From assembly GCA_937967805.1 (NCBI GenBank), contig CALBTC010000198.1:1-31156 (forward strand): a stretch of DNA of 31,156 nt, written 5' to 3'. Both the position numbers and the translations under genes were made by a program. Source of the stretch: an uncultured Anaerolineaceae bacterium (GTDB lineage: Bacteria; Chloroflexota; Anaerolineae; Promineifilales; Promineifilaceae). The notes beneath the pieces were generated by a model that did no database searches, was not told the origin of the DNA, and saw only the letters and a program-made list of their open reading frames with translations. This document shows positions 15,014 through 23,210 of this stretch, one piece after another (position 1 is the first letter of the stretch; each line of letters begins with the position of its first letter).

Positions 15014-16696
15014 CTAAATCCAGGTCGGTTCCTCGTAGGTGCCAAATACCTCGCGAAACACATCGGTGATTTCGCCCAGGGTGGCATAGGCGCGCACCGC
15101 CTCAATGATGAAGGGCATCGTGTTGGCCGTGCCCTGCGCCGCTTCGCGCAGCGCTTGCAGCGTGGCCCCCACTTTCTCGTTGTCCCGCTCCGCTTTGACT
15201 TGCTGAATACGGCCGATTTGCCGTTCATATCCCTGTGGATCCATCGCCAAAATGGGAATGCGAATATCCTCAGACTGATCGACAAAACCATTGACGCCCA
15301 CGATGGTGCGCTCGTTCTGGTCAATTTCCCGCTGGTATTGGTACGCTGCGTTGGAAATCTCTCGCTGGTAAAAACCTTGTTCGATGGCCGGCAGCACGCC
15401 GCCCAACTCCTCCACCTGCTGCCAATATTCATACACTTGCGCCTCGATTTTGTTGGTTTCATGCTCCACAAAAAAGGAACCGGCCAGCGGATCAATCGTG
15501 TTGGCCACGCCGCTTTCTTCAGAGATGATTTGTTGGGTGCGCATGGCGATGGTGACCGCTTCTTCGCTGGGCAGCGCCAGGGCTTCGTCCATGCTGTTGG
15601 TGTGCAGGCTTTGCGTGCCGCCCAGCACCGCTGCCAATGCTTGAATGGCTACGCGAACAATGTTGTTTTCCGGCTGCTGCGCCGTGAGGGAGACACCGGC
15701 CGTCTGCGTGTGGAAGCGGCACAGCCAGGAGCGCGGATTTTTGGCGCCAAACGTGTCGCGCATTTCTCGTGCCCAAATGCGGCGGGCGGCGCGGAACTTG
15801 GCGATCTCTTCAAAAAAGTCGTTGTGGCAGTTAAAAAAGAGGCTGAGGCGTGGGGCAAAGTCGTCGATGTCCAGGCCGCGATCCAGCGCCCAGCGCACGT
15901 ATTCCAGGCCATCGCCCAACGTGAAGGCCAGTTCTTGTGCGGCCGTAGAGCCCGCCTCGCGAATGTGGTAGCCGCTGATGGAGATGGTGTTCCACTGCGG
16001 CATGTGCTTGGTGCCAAATTCGACCGTGTCGGTCACCAGGCGCATGGAAGGTTCTGGTGGGAAGATGTACTCTTTTTGGGCAATGTACTCCTTGAGGATG
16101 TCATTTTGCAGCGTGCCGCGCAGGTTAGCCATCGGCACGCCCTGCTTTTCGGCGGTGACGATGTACATGGCCCAGATGATCGCCGCCGGGCTGTTGATCG
16201 TCATGCTGGTGCTGACTTTTTCCAACGGAATGCCGTCGAACAGGATTTCCATGTCCTTGAGGCTGCTGATGGCCACACCGCAGTGGCCAAACTCGCCTAA
16301 CGCTTCGGGCGCATCGGTATCGTAGCCCATCAAAGTCGCTAGGTCGAAGGCCACGGAGAGGCCCATGTTGCCCTGCTCCAGCAAATATTTGTAGCGGGCA
16401 TTGGTTTCTTCGGCCGTGCCAAAGCCGGCAAACATGCGCATGGTCCAGGGGCGGCCGCGGTACATGGTGGCATGCACGCCGCGGGTAAAGGGATATTCAC
16501 CGGGCATGCCCAAATCTTGCTGGTAATCCAGGTCGGCCACGTCAAGTGGTGTGTACAGCCGCTTAATCGGCTCGCTAGAGGTGGTGATAAACTGCTCTTT
16601 GCGCTCGGGGAAGCGGGACAGAGATTTGTGCAGGGTGGTTTCTTCCCATTTGTCTTTGTTTTCGGCCAGTTCGGCCAGCTTTTTTTTGTCGTACAT
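15014..16696 (-). CDS. Methylmalonyl-CoA mutase, catalytic (large) subunit
   Basis: 560 residues, the length of a catalytic chain without the B12-binding domain. It interconverts methylmalonyl-CoA and succinyl-CoA with adenosylcobalamin; the cobalamin-binding subunit must come from another gene not in this window. Motifs: [20 protein letters not shown] (68-87), [18 protein letters not shown] (89-106), [17 protein letters not shown], and [20 protein letters not shown]. The keeping of [10 protein letters not shown] favours mutase over isobutyryl-CoA or ethylmalonyl-CoA mutases, which I cannot fully exclude. GAGGAG lies 6 nt before the ATG. Followed by a UPF0175 remnant. Confidence 0.93.
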   Translation of the reverse strand: MYDKKKLAELAENKDKWEETTLHKSLSRFPERKEQFITTSSEPIKRLYTPLDVADLDYQQDLGMPGEYPFTRGVHATMYRGRPWTMRMFAGFGTAEETNARYKYLLEQGNMGLSVAFDLATLMGYDTDAPEALGEFGHCGVAISSLKDMEILFDGIPLEKVSTSMTINSPAAIIWAMYIVTAEKQGVPMANLRGTLQNDILKEYIAQKEYIFPPEPSMRLVTDTVEFGTKHMPQWNTISISGYHIREAGSTAAQELAFTLGDGLEYVRWALDRGLDIDDFAPRLSLFFNCHNDFFEEIAKFRAARRIWAREMRDTFGAKNPRSWLCRFHTQTAGVSLTAQQPENNIVRVAIQALAAVLGGTQSLHTNSMDEALALPSEEAVTIAMRTQQIISEESGVANTIDPLAGSFFVEHETNKIEAQVYEYWQQVEELGGVLPAIEQGFYQREISNAAYQYQREIDQNERTIVGVNGFVDQSEDIRIPILAMDPQGYERQIGRIQQVKAERDNEKVGATLQALREAAQGTANTMPFIIEAVRAYATLGEITDVFREVFGTYEEPTWI

Positions 16697-16708
16697 GGGT
16701 GCTCCTCT

Positions 16709-16745
16709 AGAAATTTAACGCAGAGGCGCAGAGGCGCTGAGAAAA
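16709..16745. repeat. Half of a dispersed GCGCAGAG-type repeat
   Basis: TTTAACGCAGAGGCGCAGAG at 16713 and following is one arm of a common intergenic palindromic repeat, read in one frame as [10 protein letters not shown]. The matching arm (CTCTGCGCCTCTGCGTTAAA type) is degenerate here. It lies in the leader of the mutase gene, directly upstream of its SD. Confidence 0.6.
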
Positions 16746-16913
16746 ACGGGTAAACTGTTTTGGCGCTGCGCTGCTGCTTATGGTTCAACAGAATATTGAG
16801 TGGGTGATTTTTGTTGTTGTAAGAAGATTATACTTGGGGGAGATTTTGTTGGCTAGGTGACGGCCGTTTCCCAAAAAGTGACGAGAGCTTTAGGACACGT
16901 TAAAATCTTTGCT

Positions 16914-17186
16914 ATGATCATGAAAAAATTGCCATCCTGGCGTGAGATGAATGCCGACACCACTCCGGAAGCTGAAGCCATTCTCCTTAAACTATGGCGA
17001 GAAACACCGGGCTGGCGCAAGTTAGAAATGATGGAGAGTTTAAATCGCAGCGCCAGGCAATTAGCTTTAGCTGGCCTAAAGCACCGTCATCCCACCGCTT
17101 CTGAAGAAGAATTGAAACGCCGATTGGCTGCTTTGCTCCTTGGGGAAGAACTCGCAACTCAAGTGTACGGCCCCTTGCCCGAGTGA
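16914..17186 (+). CDS. Small conserved helical protein of unknown function
   Basis: About 90 residues: NADTTPEAEAILLKLWRETP, WRKLEMMESLNRSARQLALA and GLKHRHPTASEEELKRRLAA. I recall this pattern from a small-protein family common in Chloroflexota and Cyanobacteria that is found just upstream of a nucleotidyltransferase-like gene, and here the remnant of such a partner follows directly. The function is unknown. Starts at 16914, 16920 or 16947 are possible; none has a strong SD, and homologues in my memory start near the residue encoded at 16947. No membrane segment. Confidence 0.7.
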   Translation: MIMKKLPSWREMNADTTPEAEAILLKLWRETPGWRKLEMMESLNRSARQLALAGLKHRHPTASEEELKRRLAALLLGEELATQVYGPLPE

Positions 17187-17329
17187 TTGAAGTTTCTGAG
17201 CGGTAGTGGCGTGATATTTTAGGCGTCTTGAAAACCCAACAAGGCAGCCTGGACACTGACTATTTACAGCACTGGGCAAAGGCTTTAGAAGTGGCAGATT
17301 TACTCGAACGAGCTTTAATTGAATTGTAG
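17183..17329 (+). pseudogene. Remnant of the nucleotidyltransferase-like partner gene
   Basis: In one frame the sequence reads EVSER-stop-WRDILGVLKT and then TDYLQHWAKALEVADLLERA and a TAG stop. This is the conserved C-terminus of the protein usually encoded after the small helical protein. The rest has been deleted, so the fragment starts inside the stop of its neighbour. The internal TAG stands where CAG (Gln, as in SERQWRD) is expected. Confidence 0.6.
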
Positions 17330-17341
17330 GCTAAATCAAGC

Positions 17342-17373
17342 GGCCGTTTCCCTTTTGGATTGGGGAAACGGCC
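17342..17373 (-). terminator. Hairpin built from two inverted CGGCCGTTTCC motifs
   Basis: GGCCGTTTCCC (17342-17352) and GGGAAACGGCC (17363-17373) are perfect inverted repeats with a 10-nt loop. It follows the winged-helix gene (minus strand), but has no T-tract. It is formed by two copies of the window-wide palindrome facing each other. Confidence 0.55.
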
Positions 17374-17387
17374 GTTTACCTACATGT

Positions 17388-17696
17388 TCAATCTGGTAAC
17401 GAGTTGGCTGTTTGTTGCAGCTGCTGGCGATAGGCGTCGAAGGCCAGACGGCCGTTTTCTGAAAGACTGCAAAGGGTATACGGCCGTTTGCCCTTGTACG
17501 TCTTTTCAATATCCACATACCCCGCCTCTTCCAACTTGGTGAGATGAAACGACAGATTGCCCCGTGTTAGCCCTGTTTCCGTCAGCAAAAAGGTAAAATC
17601 CGCATTCTCCACGCCGTACAGCAGCGCCATAATGATGAGTCGGGCCGGTTCGTGAATCAGGCGATCTGTCTCCAGCATTTGCTTGAAATCCGTCAT
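17388..17696 (-). CDS. Winged-helix transcriptional regulator
   Basis: 102 residues. LIHEPARLIIMALLYGVENA then LTETGLTRGNLSFHLTKLEE and AGYVDIEKTYKGKRPYTLCS form the helix-turn-helix and wing (about 12-83) of the HTH_34/MarR-like group. There is no effector domain. The start codon overlaps the upstream membrane protein stop by 4 bp (ATGA), so it is co-translated with it. By analogy with such pairs it may repress its own operon. Palindromes in the promoter region are candidate sites. Confidence 0.88.
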   Translation of the reverse strand: MTDFKQMLETDRLIHEPARLIIMALLYGVENADFTFLLTETGLTRGNLSFHLTKLEEAGYVDIEKTYKGKRPYTLCSLSENGRLAFDAYRQQLQQTANSLPD

Positions 17697-18334
17697 GACA
17701 ATGCCTCCAACGGCTCATCGTTGCCCGGCTCGCTGTTTTGCCAGTAGCGCCAAAATACAACGCCGCCCGACACCGCGAGTCCCAGACCAATCAACACCAG
17801 CGCCAATGTAGCTGCCAGTGCCGATGCCACGCCCCAAAAGGAGATAGCTACGCCCACCGCCACTGACCAGACCGCCAAAAAGTGAAAGCGCATCAAGCCG
17901 ATGCGGAAACCAAGCATAAACAGCCCTACGCCAATGCCCGCGCCGATGAATGCGGCCGTCAGCTCAAACAGCGCCAGCTGCGTGATCGCCACCGCAATTG
18001 ATATGCCCACCACCGCCCCCAACAGCCAGCTGATATTGCGCTGCTTCCGGGTTGGCTTTTGGTACGTTACGTAACCCGTGCGCGGATACACCAGGCGCTG
18101 CTTTAACCAGCGCAGCAGCACGCCTACACCCACAGAACCCAAAATAATGATCACCGGCATGGCAAGGCCCATAACGAGGATCGAGGTGCGGGAGATGAAA
18201 GTAGTCTGCCACCAAAAGAGCAGCCCAATCAGCGCAAAAAGAAGCCCAATCAATATTTCTGCCAGGCCGTCGTCAAACCAATATTGTCGTGAACGACGAA
18301 TCGTTTTATTTACATCTTTCACAATGACCCCCAT
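17693..18334 (-). CDS. Polytopic membrane protein
   Basis: 213 residues with about six hydrophobic segments: AEILIGLLFALIGLLFWW, ILVMGLAMPVIIILGSVGVG, SWLLGAVVGISIAVAITQLA, AAFIGAGIGVGLFMLGFRIG, FLAVWSVAVGVAISFW and AATLALVLIGLGLAVSGGVV. The N-terminal RSRQYWFDDGLAEI resembles a conserved block in membrane proteins paired with HTH_34 regulators. No known catalytic motif. The ATG at 18334 has no SD, while a GTG at 18322 has GGGGG 5 nt upstream and may be the real start. Confidence 0.8.
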   Translation of the reverse strand: MGVIVKDVNKTIRRSRQYWFDDGLAEILIGLLFALIGLLFWWQTTFISRTSILVMGLAMPVIIILGSVGVGVLLRWLKQRLVYPRTGYVTYQKPTRKQRNISWLLGAVVGISIAVAITQLALFELTAAFIGAGIGVGLFMLGFRIGLMRFHFLAVWSVAVGVAISFWGVASALAATLALVLIGLGLAVSGGVVFWRYWQNSEPGNDEPLEALS

Positions 18335-18344
18335 TTTACAAATT

Positions 18345-18384
18345 GCAAATAGATTTGCATAATTGATATTATTTGTATTACAAA
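18345..18384. promoter_or_regulatory. Two candidate operator palindromes for the winged-helix operon
   Basis: GCAAAT-AG-ATTTGC (18345-18358) and TTTGTATTACAAA (18372-18384) are near-perfect dyads. The second overlaps the predicted -10/spacer and the first lies between promoter and start, good positions for autorepression. Confidence 0.5.
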
Positions 18385-18396
18385 CTAATTTGCCAA
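18368..18396 (-). promoter_or_regulatory. Predicted promoter of the membrane protein/regulator operon
   Basis: TTGGCA (18396-18391) and AATAAT (18373-18368) on the minus strand, 17 bp apart, in an A/T-rich stretch. Confidence 0.55.
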
Positions 18397-18475
18397 CTAT
18401 ATTATCAGATTTATACGGCCGTTGTCAAGCAACTCATCAGCAGCCAAACGGGGCAAAAGCGTAGGGCACGGCTTA

Positions 18476-18504
18476 TTGCCCTGCTTGATACCATCCGCTA
18501 GAAT
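18476..18504 (+). promoter_or_regulatory. Predicted promoter of murJ
   Basis: TTGCCC (18476-18481) and TAGAAT (18499-18504), 17 bp apart, about 40 nt upstream of the murJ start. Confidence 0.5.
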
Positions 18505-18542
18505 GCAACCCGGCTTAGAAAAATTATCGATGGTGAATCGTT

Positions 18543-20240
18543 TTGATTAACTCAACAGACGCCACAGAAGATGCCACCCAGCCTGTGCCTTTGCCATTAG
18601 ATGGGGATTTACGGCCGTCTCCCCCGCAGCAGCTCAGCGCAAACCAGGGCGTAGTCAAGGCAGCGGCCGTTTTGGCCGTGGGCAACGTCACCAGCCGGGT
18701 GCTGGGGCTGGTGCGCGAGATCGTCAAATCGAACCTGTACGGTGCGTCTGACCTGCTGGGCGCTTACACCGTGGCGGCGCTGGTGCCCATGACGCTGTTC
18801 AATCTCATTACCGGCGGCGAAATGGTGAGTTCCTCCCTGGTGCCCGTGTTTAGTGATTTTGCCGGCAAGGAGCGCCGGGCTGAGCTGTGGAGCGTGGTCA
18901 GCACCTTTTTGAGCCTGGCCACGGCCGTCTTGCTCCTCATCGTGGCGTTGGTGCTGCTGTTTACGCCGCAGGTGGCCTGGCTGGCCGGGGCGCGTAACTT
19001 TTCCGATGGCAGCCTTACGGCCGTTACCGAACAGATGATGCGGCTGGCCACCCCCGCCGTCCTCTTTTTGTCGATTGCCAGCATCCTCACCGGGGTGCTG
19101 TACGCCCTGGAACGGTTCACCCTGCCCGCCTTCACCGCCGCCGTCTTCAACGGCACCATCGTGGTGGTGGCCCTGCTGCGCCCGGACCAGATCGACAGCC
19201 TGGTTTATGGAATGCTGTTGGGGTCGTTTTTACAGATTGTGTTGCAGCTGCCTGCCTTGCGCGACGGCCGTTTCCGGCTGCAATTTAACTGGCGGCATCC
19301 GGCCGTGCGCCGCATTCTCAAGCTGTACGCCCCCATCGTCGTCGGGCTGTTGGTGAACCAGATAGCTATCTGGATTAGCTACAATCTGGCCATTCTCACC
19401 GGCGACAACAGCGTCACCTACATGACCTACGCCACGACGCTGTACCAGTTTCCGCTGGGCCTTGTCGTTACCGCCTTGTCCATGGCCACACTGCCAACCC
19501 TGTCCCAAATCGTTACCGCCTATCACGCCAGCAAGCTGACGGATGCCCCGGCGGCCAGCGCACGGGTGCAGGAGTTTAAGCAAACGCTGGCCGGGGGTCT
19601 GCGCCTGGCGCTGACGCTGGTCTTACCCGCCACGGCCGGGCTGTTTGCCCTGGCCCCGGCCATCATCGCCCTGTTGTTGGAGCATGGCGAATTTACAGTG
19701 CAGGATACGGCCGTCACCGCTACCGTCTTGCGCGTTTATCTGGCCGGGCTGCCCTTTGCCGCCATCGACCAGATGCTGGTCTTTGCCTCCTATGCCCGCA
19801 AAGATACGTGGCGTCCCGCCGTGGCGGGCATCATCAGTATTGTGATTTATACAATTACGGCCGTCTTGCTGCTGCCGGTCATCGATCTGTACAGCCTGAT
19901 GGTGGCCGACGCCGTGAAACATTTTTGCCACACGATGATTATGCTCTGGCTGCTGCAGCGGCATCTGGGTGGGCTGCGCGGTTTTGGCATCAGCCGGGCT
20001 ATATGGAAAGCGCTAATCGCCTCTGTGCTGACTGGCTTGGTGGCGTATGGCGTGGGAGAAACGGCCGTCGCCTTGCTGCCCCTCTCTGGATTTTTAGGCA
20101 AATTAACGGTTGTGGCCCTGGCCGGCGGCCTGGGGCTGCTCACATTTTTGGGACTGGTGCATTTGCTCAACATTACCGAAGTACAGATGCTGCATCGCAC
20201 GCTCACAAGGAAATTGCGCCGCCCCAAACCTATGGAATAG
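18543..20240 (+). CDS. murJ: MurJ/MviN-type lipid II flippase
   Basis: 565 residues with about 14 membrane segments. It moves lipid-linked peptidoglycan precursor across the inner membrane. The family N-terminus is clear: AAAVLAVGNVTSRVLGLVRE (41-60), then GASDLLGAYTVAALVP and NLITGGEMVSSSLVPVFS (87-104). A 38-residue polar N-terminal extension precedes the first segment. The start is TTG at 18543 with GGTGA about 8 nt upstream; no better in-frame codon exists before the conserved part. It carries ten CGGCCG palindromes, the densest gene in the window. Confidence 0.93.
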   Translation: MINSTDATEDATQPVPLPLDGDLRPSPPQQLSANQGVVKAAAVLAVGNVTSRVLGLVREIVKSNLYGASDLLGAYTVAALVPMTLFNLITGGEMVSSSLVPVFSDFAGKERRAELWSVVSTFLSLATAVLLLIVALVLLFTPQVAWLAGARNFSDGSLTAVTEQMMRLATPAVLFLSIASILTGVLYALERFTLPAFTAAVFNGTIVVVALLRPDQIDSLVYGMLLGSFLQIVLQLPALRDGRFRLQFNWRHPAVRRILKLYAPIVVGLLVNQIAIWISYNLAILTGDNSVTYMTYATTLYQFPLGLVVTALSMATLPTLSQIVTAYHASKLTDAPAASARVQEFKQTLAGGLRLALTLVLPATAGLFALAPAIIALLLEHGEFTVQDTAVTATVLRVYLAGLPFAAIDQMLVFASYARKDTWRPAVAGIISIVIYTITAVLLLPVIDLYSLMVADAVKHFCHTMIMLWLLQRHLGGLRGFGISRAIWKALIASVLTGLVAYGVGETAVALLPLSGFLGKLTVVALAGGLGLLTFLGLVHLLNITEVQMLHRTLTRKLRRPKPME

Positions 20241-20274
20241 CAACGCAACAATTTCGTACGGCCGGCTACTTTAA

Positions 20275-20320
20275 GCCCATTTGCCAATTCACAAGCAAGC
20301 CGTTTATTTTGCAAATGGGC
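20275..20320. repeat. GCCCATTTGC inverted repeat upstream of the FHA gene
   Basis: GCCCATTTGC (20275-20284) and GCAAATGGGC (20311-20320) are perfect inverted repeats; a third GCAAAT lies at 20330. The half-site is also in the palindrome at 18345. No T-tract follows, so a terminator for murJ is less likely than a binding site. Confidence 0.5.
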
Positions 20321-20327
20321 ACATAAC

Positions 20328-20357
20328 TTGCAAATGACGCGCTCTTTTGGTTAAAAT
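20328..20357 (+). promoter_or_regulatory. Predicted promoter of the FHA gene
   Basis: TTGCAA (20328-20333) and TAAAAT (20352-20357), 18 bp apart. Confidence 0.45.
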
Positions 20358-20392
20358 GCAGCCTAAACCATAACATAAAAAAGGAAACGGCC

Positions 20393-21055
20393 GTGTCAGA
20401 AACCCTTTACCAACTCACCGTTCGCAAAGGTCCCAAAGTTGGCGAAACGTTTTTACTGGAAACCATCTCACTCACCGCCGGGCGCGATCCGGTTTCAGAC
20501 ATTATCCTAAACGATCCGGAAGTGTCGCGGCAGCACGCCCGCTTCACCAAAACCGATGCCGGCTATCAGGTTCAAGATTTAGGCAGCACCAATGGCACCT
20601 TTGTCAATGGGCAGCGGTTGGAATCGGAACGGGTAGACCTGAAACCCGGCTACACCATCAGCATGGGCAGCGGCGTGACGCTGGTTTACGATATTGTTCC
20701 AACCGGAAACGCTCTGGACGCGACCATCGTTGACCAAAGCGGGATGGGGGGCATGGATGATGAGGATGAGGCGCGGGAAGCGGCCGTTCCCGATCTGCCT
20801 CACTTTGATGACGAACCAGAAGTCCCGGCTGATTGGGAACCTGATCCCTCGCCCCCATTCACCCCCCCACCGCCCTCACCCAGCCCTGCACCGCTGGTAG
20901 CCACACCAGAGCAAGAAGAAGCTGACCGTAAAAGACGGCGCAATACGATGATTGCGGTAACGGCCGTCATCCTCCTGCTCTGCTGCTGTGGTTTCCTGGC
21001 CTTTATGTGGTTTCGCGGTGGGGATTTGCTGCTGGAAGCGCTGGGGCTGATCTAA
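20393..21055 (+). CDS. FHA-domain membrane protein
   Basis: 220 residues. The FHA domain (about 5-100) has GRDPVSDIILNDPEVSRQHA and DLGSTNGTFVNGQRL, the phosphothreonine-binding loops. A Pro/Asp-rich linker (about 125-175) is followed by a basic stop-transfer stretch KRRRN and one membrane helix (about 186-207), leaving the FHA domain in the cytoplasm. It probably recruits Ser/Thr-phosphorylated partners; no kinase gene is in the window. The start is GTG with AAGGA 8 nt upstream, and this GTG is part of an ACGGCCGTG palindrome copy. Confidence 0.9.
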   Translation: MSETLYQLTVRKGPKVGETFLLETISLTAGRDPVSDIILNDPEVSRQHARFTKTDAGYQVQDLGSTNGTFVNGQRLESERVDLKPGYTISMGSGVTLVYDIVPTGNALDATIVDQSGMGGMDDEDEAREAAVPDLPHFDDEPEVPADWEPDPSPPFTPPPPSPSPAPLVATPEQEEADRKRRRNTMIAVTAVILLLCCCGFLAFMWFRGGDLLLEALGLI

Positions 21056-21058
21056 AGC

Positions 21059-21087
21059 AAAAACCCGACGTTGAAGAAACGTCGGGT
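21059..21087 (-). terminator. Rho-independent terminator of the DUF1232 gene
   Basis: ACCCGACGTT and AACGTCGGGT form a perfect 10-bp stem; on the minus strand it is followed by TTTTTGCTTT. On the plus strand there is no T-tract. Confidence 0.8.
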
Positions 21088-21116
21088 CTGAATACTTTAT
21101 CTGGCCAAGATCAGGC

Positions 21117-21536
21117 TTAGGTCTGGTCTTTTTCTTCGTCTGGCAACTCAGGCTGAGGATCGATAATGATTTTTTTGTCAATGTCCGCATCCTTGCTTGC
21201 CGAAAAACCATCACTTACCCGAATCTGCTCCATGTGGTGAGCTACCACTTGTGGTGGAGCCATCTCAATAAAAACTTTTGCTCCCACTAGCAAGGCCGTC
21301 AAATCATCAAGCTGCCCCAGACCAACAAATACGTCAGGTAAAAAATCAAACGGCCAGAGCAAATAAACAACGGCTACAAAAGGCACCAGCTTCAAATAAA
21401 ATGGCACTTCAGGGTCGCGCAGCAGATAATAAACCAGGCGCGCCTGCTGCCACACTTCACGAAAAAATCCGGGGTCTTTGCGCTTCCCGGCAATGGTTTC
21501 CAAGTTCATAAGGGGTTCTTTTTCCTTTTCGTCCAT
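21117..21536 (-). CDS. DUF1232 (YkvA-like) protein
   Basis: About 139 residues from the ATG at 21536, chosen for GAGG about 8 nt upstream; a longer reading from 21575 would run into the end of an inverted-repeat element. The core FVAVVYLLWPFDFLPD then GLGQLDDLTALLVGAKVFIE is the DUF1232 signature, a hydrophobic hairpin likely placed in or at the membrane. The C-terminus is acidic and polar. Function unknown. Confidence 0.88.
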   Translation of the reverse strand: MDEKEKEPLMNLETIAGKRKDPGFFREVWQQARLVYYLLRDPEVPFYLKLVPFVAVVYLLWPFDFLPDVFVGLGQLDDLTALLVGAKVFIEMAPPQVVAHHMEQIRVSDGFSASKDADIDKKIIIDPQPELPDEEKDQT

Positions 21537-21561
21537 AAAAAATCCTCGGTAGTCAGAAAAA

Positions 21562-21716
21562 ATGTCCCAAATCATTGCTGTTTGTAAGCGTTCAGACCCT
21601 AAGGGTTTCTACCTCTGGAAGTTGCGGCGAATTAGACGCCAAAACCCTTAGGGTCTATCTGGTAAAAACACCATCTGAACGGTTACTCCTGTTTTGTAAA
21701 AATGATTTTGGGACAT
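21562..21716. mobile_element. 155-bp nested inverted-repeat element (MITE-like)
   Basis: Three nested pairs of arms are seen: outer ATGTCCCAAATCATT (21562-21576) with AATGATTTTGGGACAT (21701-21716, one extra base); middle GTAAGCGTTCAGA (21584-21596) with TCTGAACGGTTAC (21674-21686, one mismatch); inner AGACCCTAAGGGTTT (21594-21608) with AAACCCTTAGGGTCT (21642-21656, perfect). No coding potential and no target-site duplication were recognised. It lies directly upstream of the DUF1232 gene. Confidence 0.65.
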
Positions 21717-21780
21717 CCGGTTCCTGAATCGGTTAACCATACGGGCTAATAATAGTATGGTTGCACTTCAAGCACAATTC

Positions 21781-23067
21781 TTATTCCTGACTGCGCACAT
21801 AATCGGCCATATTGGGCAAGATAGGGCCAATGTCATACGGTCCCCACTGGGCAACCGGACCGGCAGTAAACACAGTAAAACCCAATACATAATTATCCTG
21901 GCGCACGCCGGCATCATACCATGCCAGCTGATTCATAAATGCTTCCACGCCGGTACGCCCCCAACCCTGTTCCACCGCGTAAGATTGAAAATCAGCCCAC
22001 CCTTTTCCCGGTGGCCCTGGCCGATTCCCTAAAATGCCGTCGATGCCCGCTTCTGAAATGACCAGCGGAATGGCCAATCCGCGGGGCAGCAGCAGCTCCT
22101 CGTAAAACCAACGGTAGCGGAATGTGAGCGCGCCACGATCATTGTGGTAGGGGTAGCCAGGCAAGGCGCTGCCGTAGCCGTGAGTCATCACCGGAGCACT
22201 GTATTCGTGTAACGTTAAAATGCCGCCATATTGCATAGCGGTTTCGATAGCCGGAATAAACAGGGCAAACTCTTCAATTTCCGGTACGCCAGAGGCAAAA
22301 CCGCCAATCGCTGCCCGGAAGCCGTACCGGGCCAGTTCACGCACGCGCTCCTGCTCAAAGCGTGCATACCAGGCCATCCGGTCTAAACCCGGATCAGGCT
22401 CGTTCCAACCCTCCCAAAAATCCACGGCCGGGTTGAGCTGGTATTGGCGCAGTTGCGATTGCACAAAGCGGCGCGCTGCTTCTTCGGGATTTCCGCCATA
22501 ATCTTGATTAATTTCATCGCGGCGAGCAATGATAATTGTGTTAGGCGAAACGCGCTCGACTTCTGCCAAATAGCCAAAATCATCCACCCCTTTTATAACC
22601 GCAGGCCGTGCCTGTCGCACAAATTCCATAATACGCCGATCATTGTTGGCGATAACATGAATGCTCAACTTGCTCCGGTTAGGATCGCCTTGCAAGTAAG
22701 GTGGAATTCCGCCACCACCAACGGGCGTTGTTGACGGAATAGGCGTTTCCGTCGGGGTGTTGGATGGCGTTGGCGTAGGGGTACGGGTTGGCGTGCGGCT
22801 GGGGAAAATGGGCGTGCTGCTTGGGGTCAGCGTTGGCCGCATGGGCGAATTATCGGCAAAGTTCAGGCGCGGATCGGCTGTGGCGGTTGCCGGTAGCGGC
22901 GTAAACGTGGGCGGCACGGCCATGGCCAAAGATTCTTCCTGCACCTGTGGCAGCGAAATGGGCGCGGCCAGCGTCGGCAATGGTGACTGCTCAACACAGG
23001 CAGCCTGGGCGAGCAGCAAGATCAAACAGCACCATAGCAGCAGTTTGCCAGATTTTGTTACGAGCAT
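21781..23067 (-). CDS. Lipoprotein with glycoside-hydrolase-like (clan A) domain
   Basis: 428 residues. The lipoprotein signal ends AQAAC (lipobox Cys24). A Thr/Pro-rich linker (about 50-115) is followed by a TIM-barrel-like domain. FWEGWNEPDPG (218-227) places E223 as the acid/base and VISEAGIDG (336-344) places E339 as the nucleophile, the spacing and context of retaining clan GH-A enzymes. It is likely a surface-anchored glycosidase; substrate unknown and a non-catalytic role is possible. The SD is weak (GAGG 17 nt upstream). Confidence 0.8.
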   Translation of the reverse strand: MLVTKSGKLLLWCCLILLLAQAACVEQSPLPTLAAPISLPQVQEESLAMAVPPTFTPLPATATADPRLNFADNSPMRPTLTPSSTPIFPSRTPTRTPTPTPSNTPTETPIPSTTPVGGGGIPPYLQGDPNRSKLSIHVIANNDRRIMEFVRQARPAVIKGVDDFGYLAEVERVSPNTIIIARRDEINQDYGGNPEEAARRFVQSQLRQYQLNPAVDFWEGWNEPDPGLDRMAWYARFEQERVRELARYGFRAAIGGFASGVPEIEEFALFIPAIETAMQYGGILTLHEYSAPVMTHGYGSALPGYPYHNDRGALTFRYRWFYEELLLPRGLAIPLVISEAGIDGILGNRPGPPGKGWADFQSYAVEQGWGRTGVEAFMNQLAWYDAGVRQDNYVLGFTVFTAGPVAQWGPYDIGPILPNMADYVRSQE

Positions 23068-23210
23068 GGCGGCTATGATACCATCCTCTTTTGGTTTATG
23101 TCAACATTAGGGTTTGTTGGATTTTTAACGGCCGTTCTTGCACCAACCCCGCTGAATGTTACAATTTCTGGGCCTGGCAGCCAAAAACTGCCTGCTTTAA
23201 AGAGGAAGAG

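Noticed and set aside
14870..16300. Long plus-strand open frame of 476 codons
   Set aside because: Antisense shadow of the methylmalonyl-CoA mutase gene; the mutase frame has clear family motifs and a good SD.
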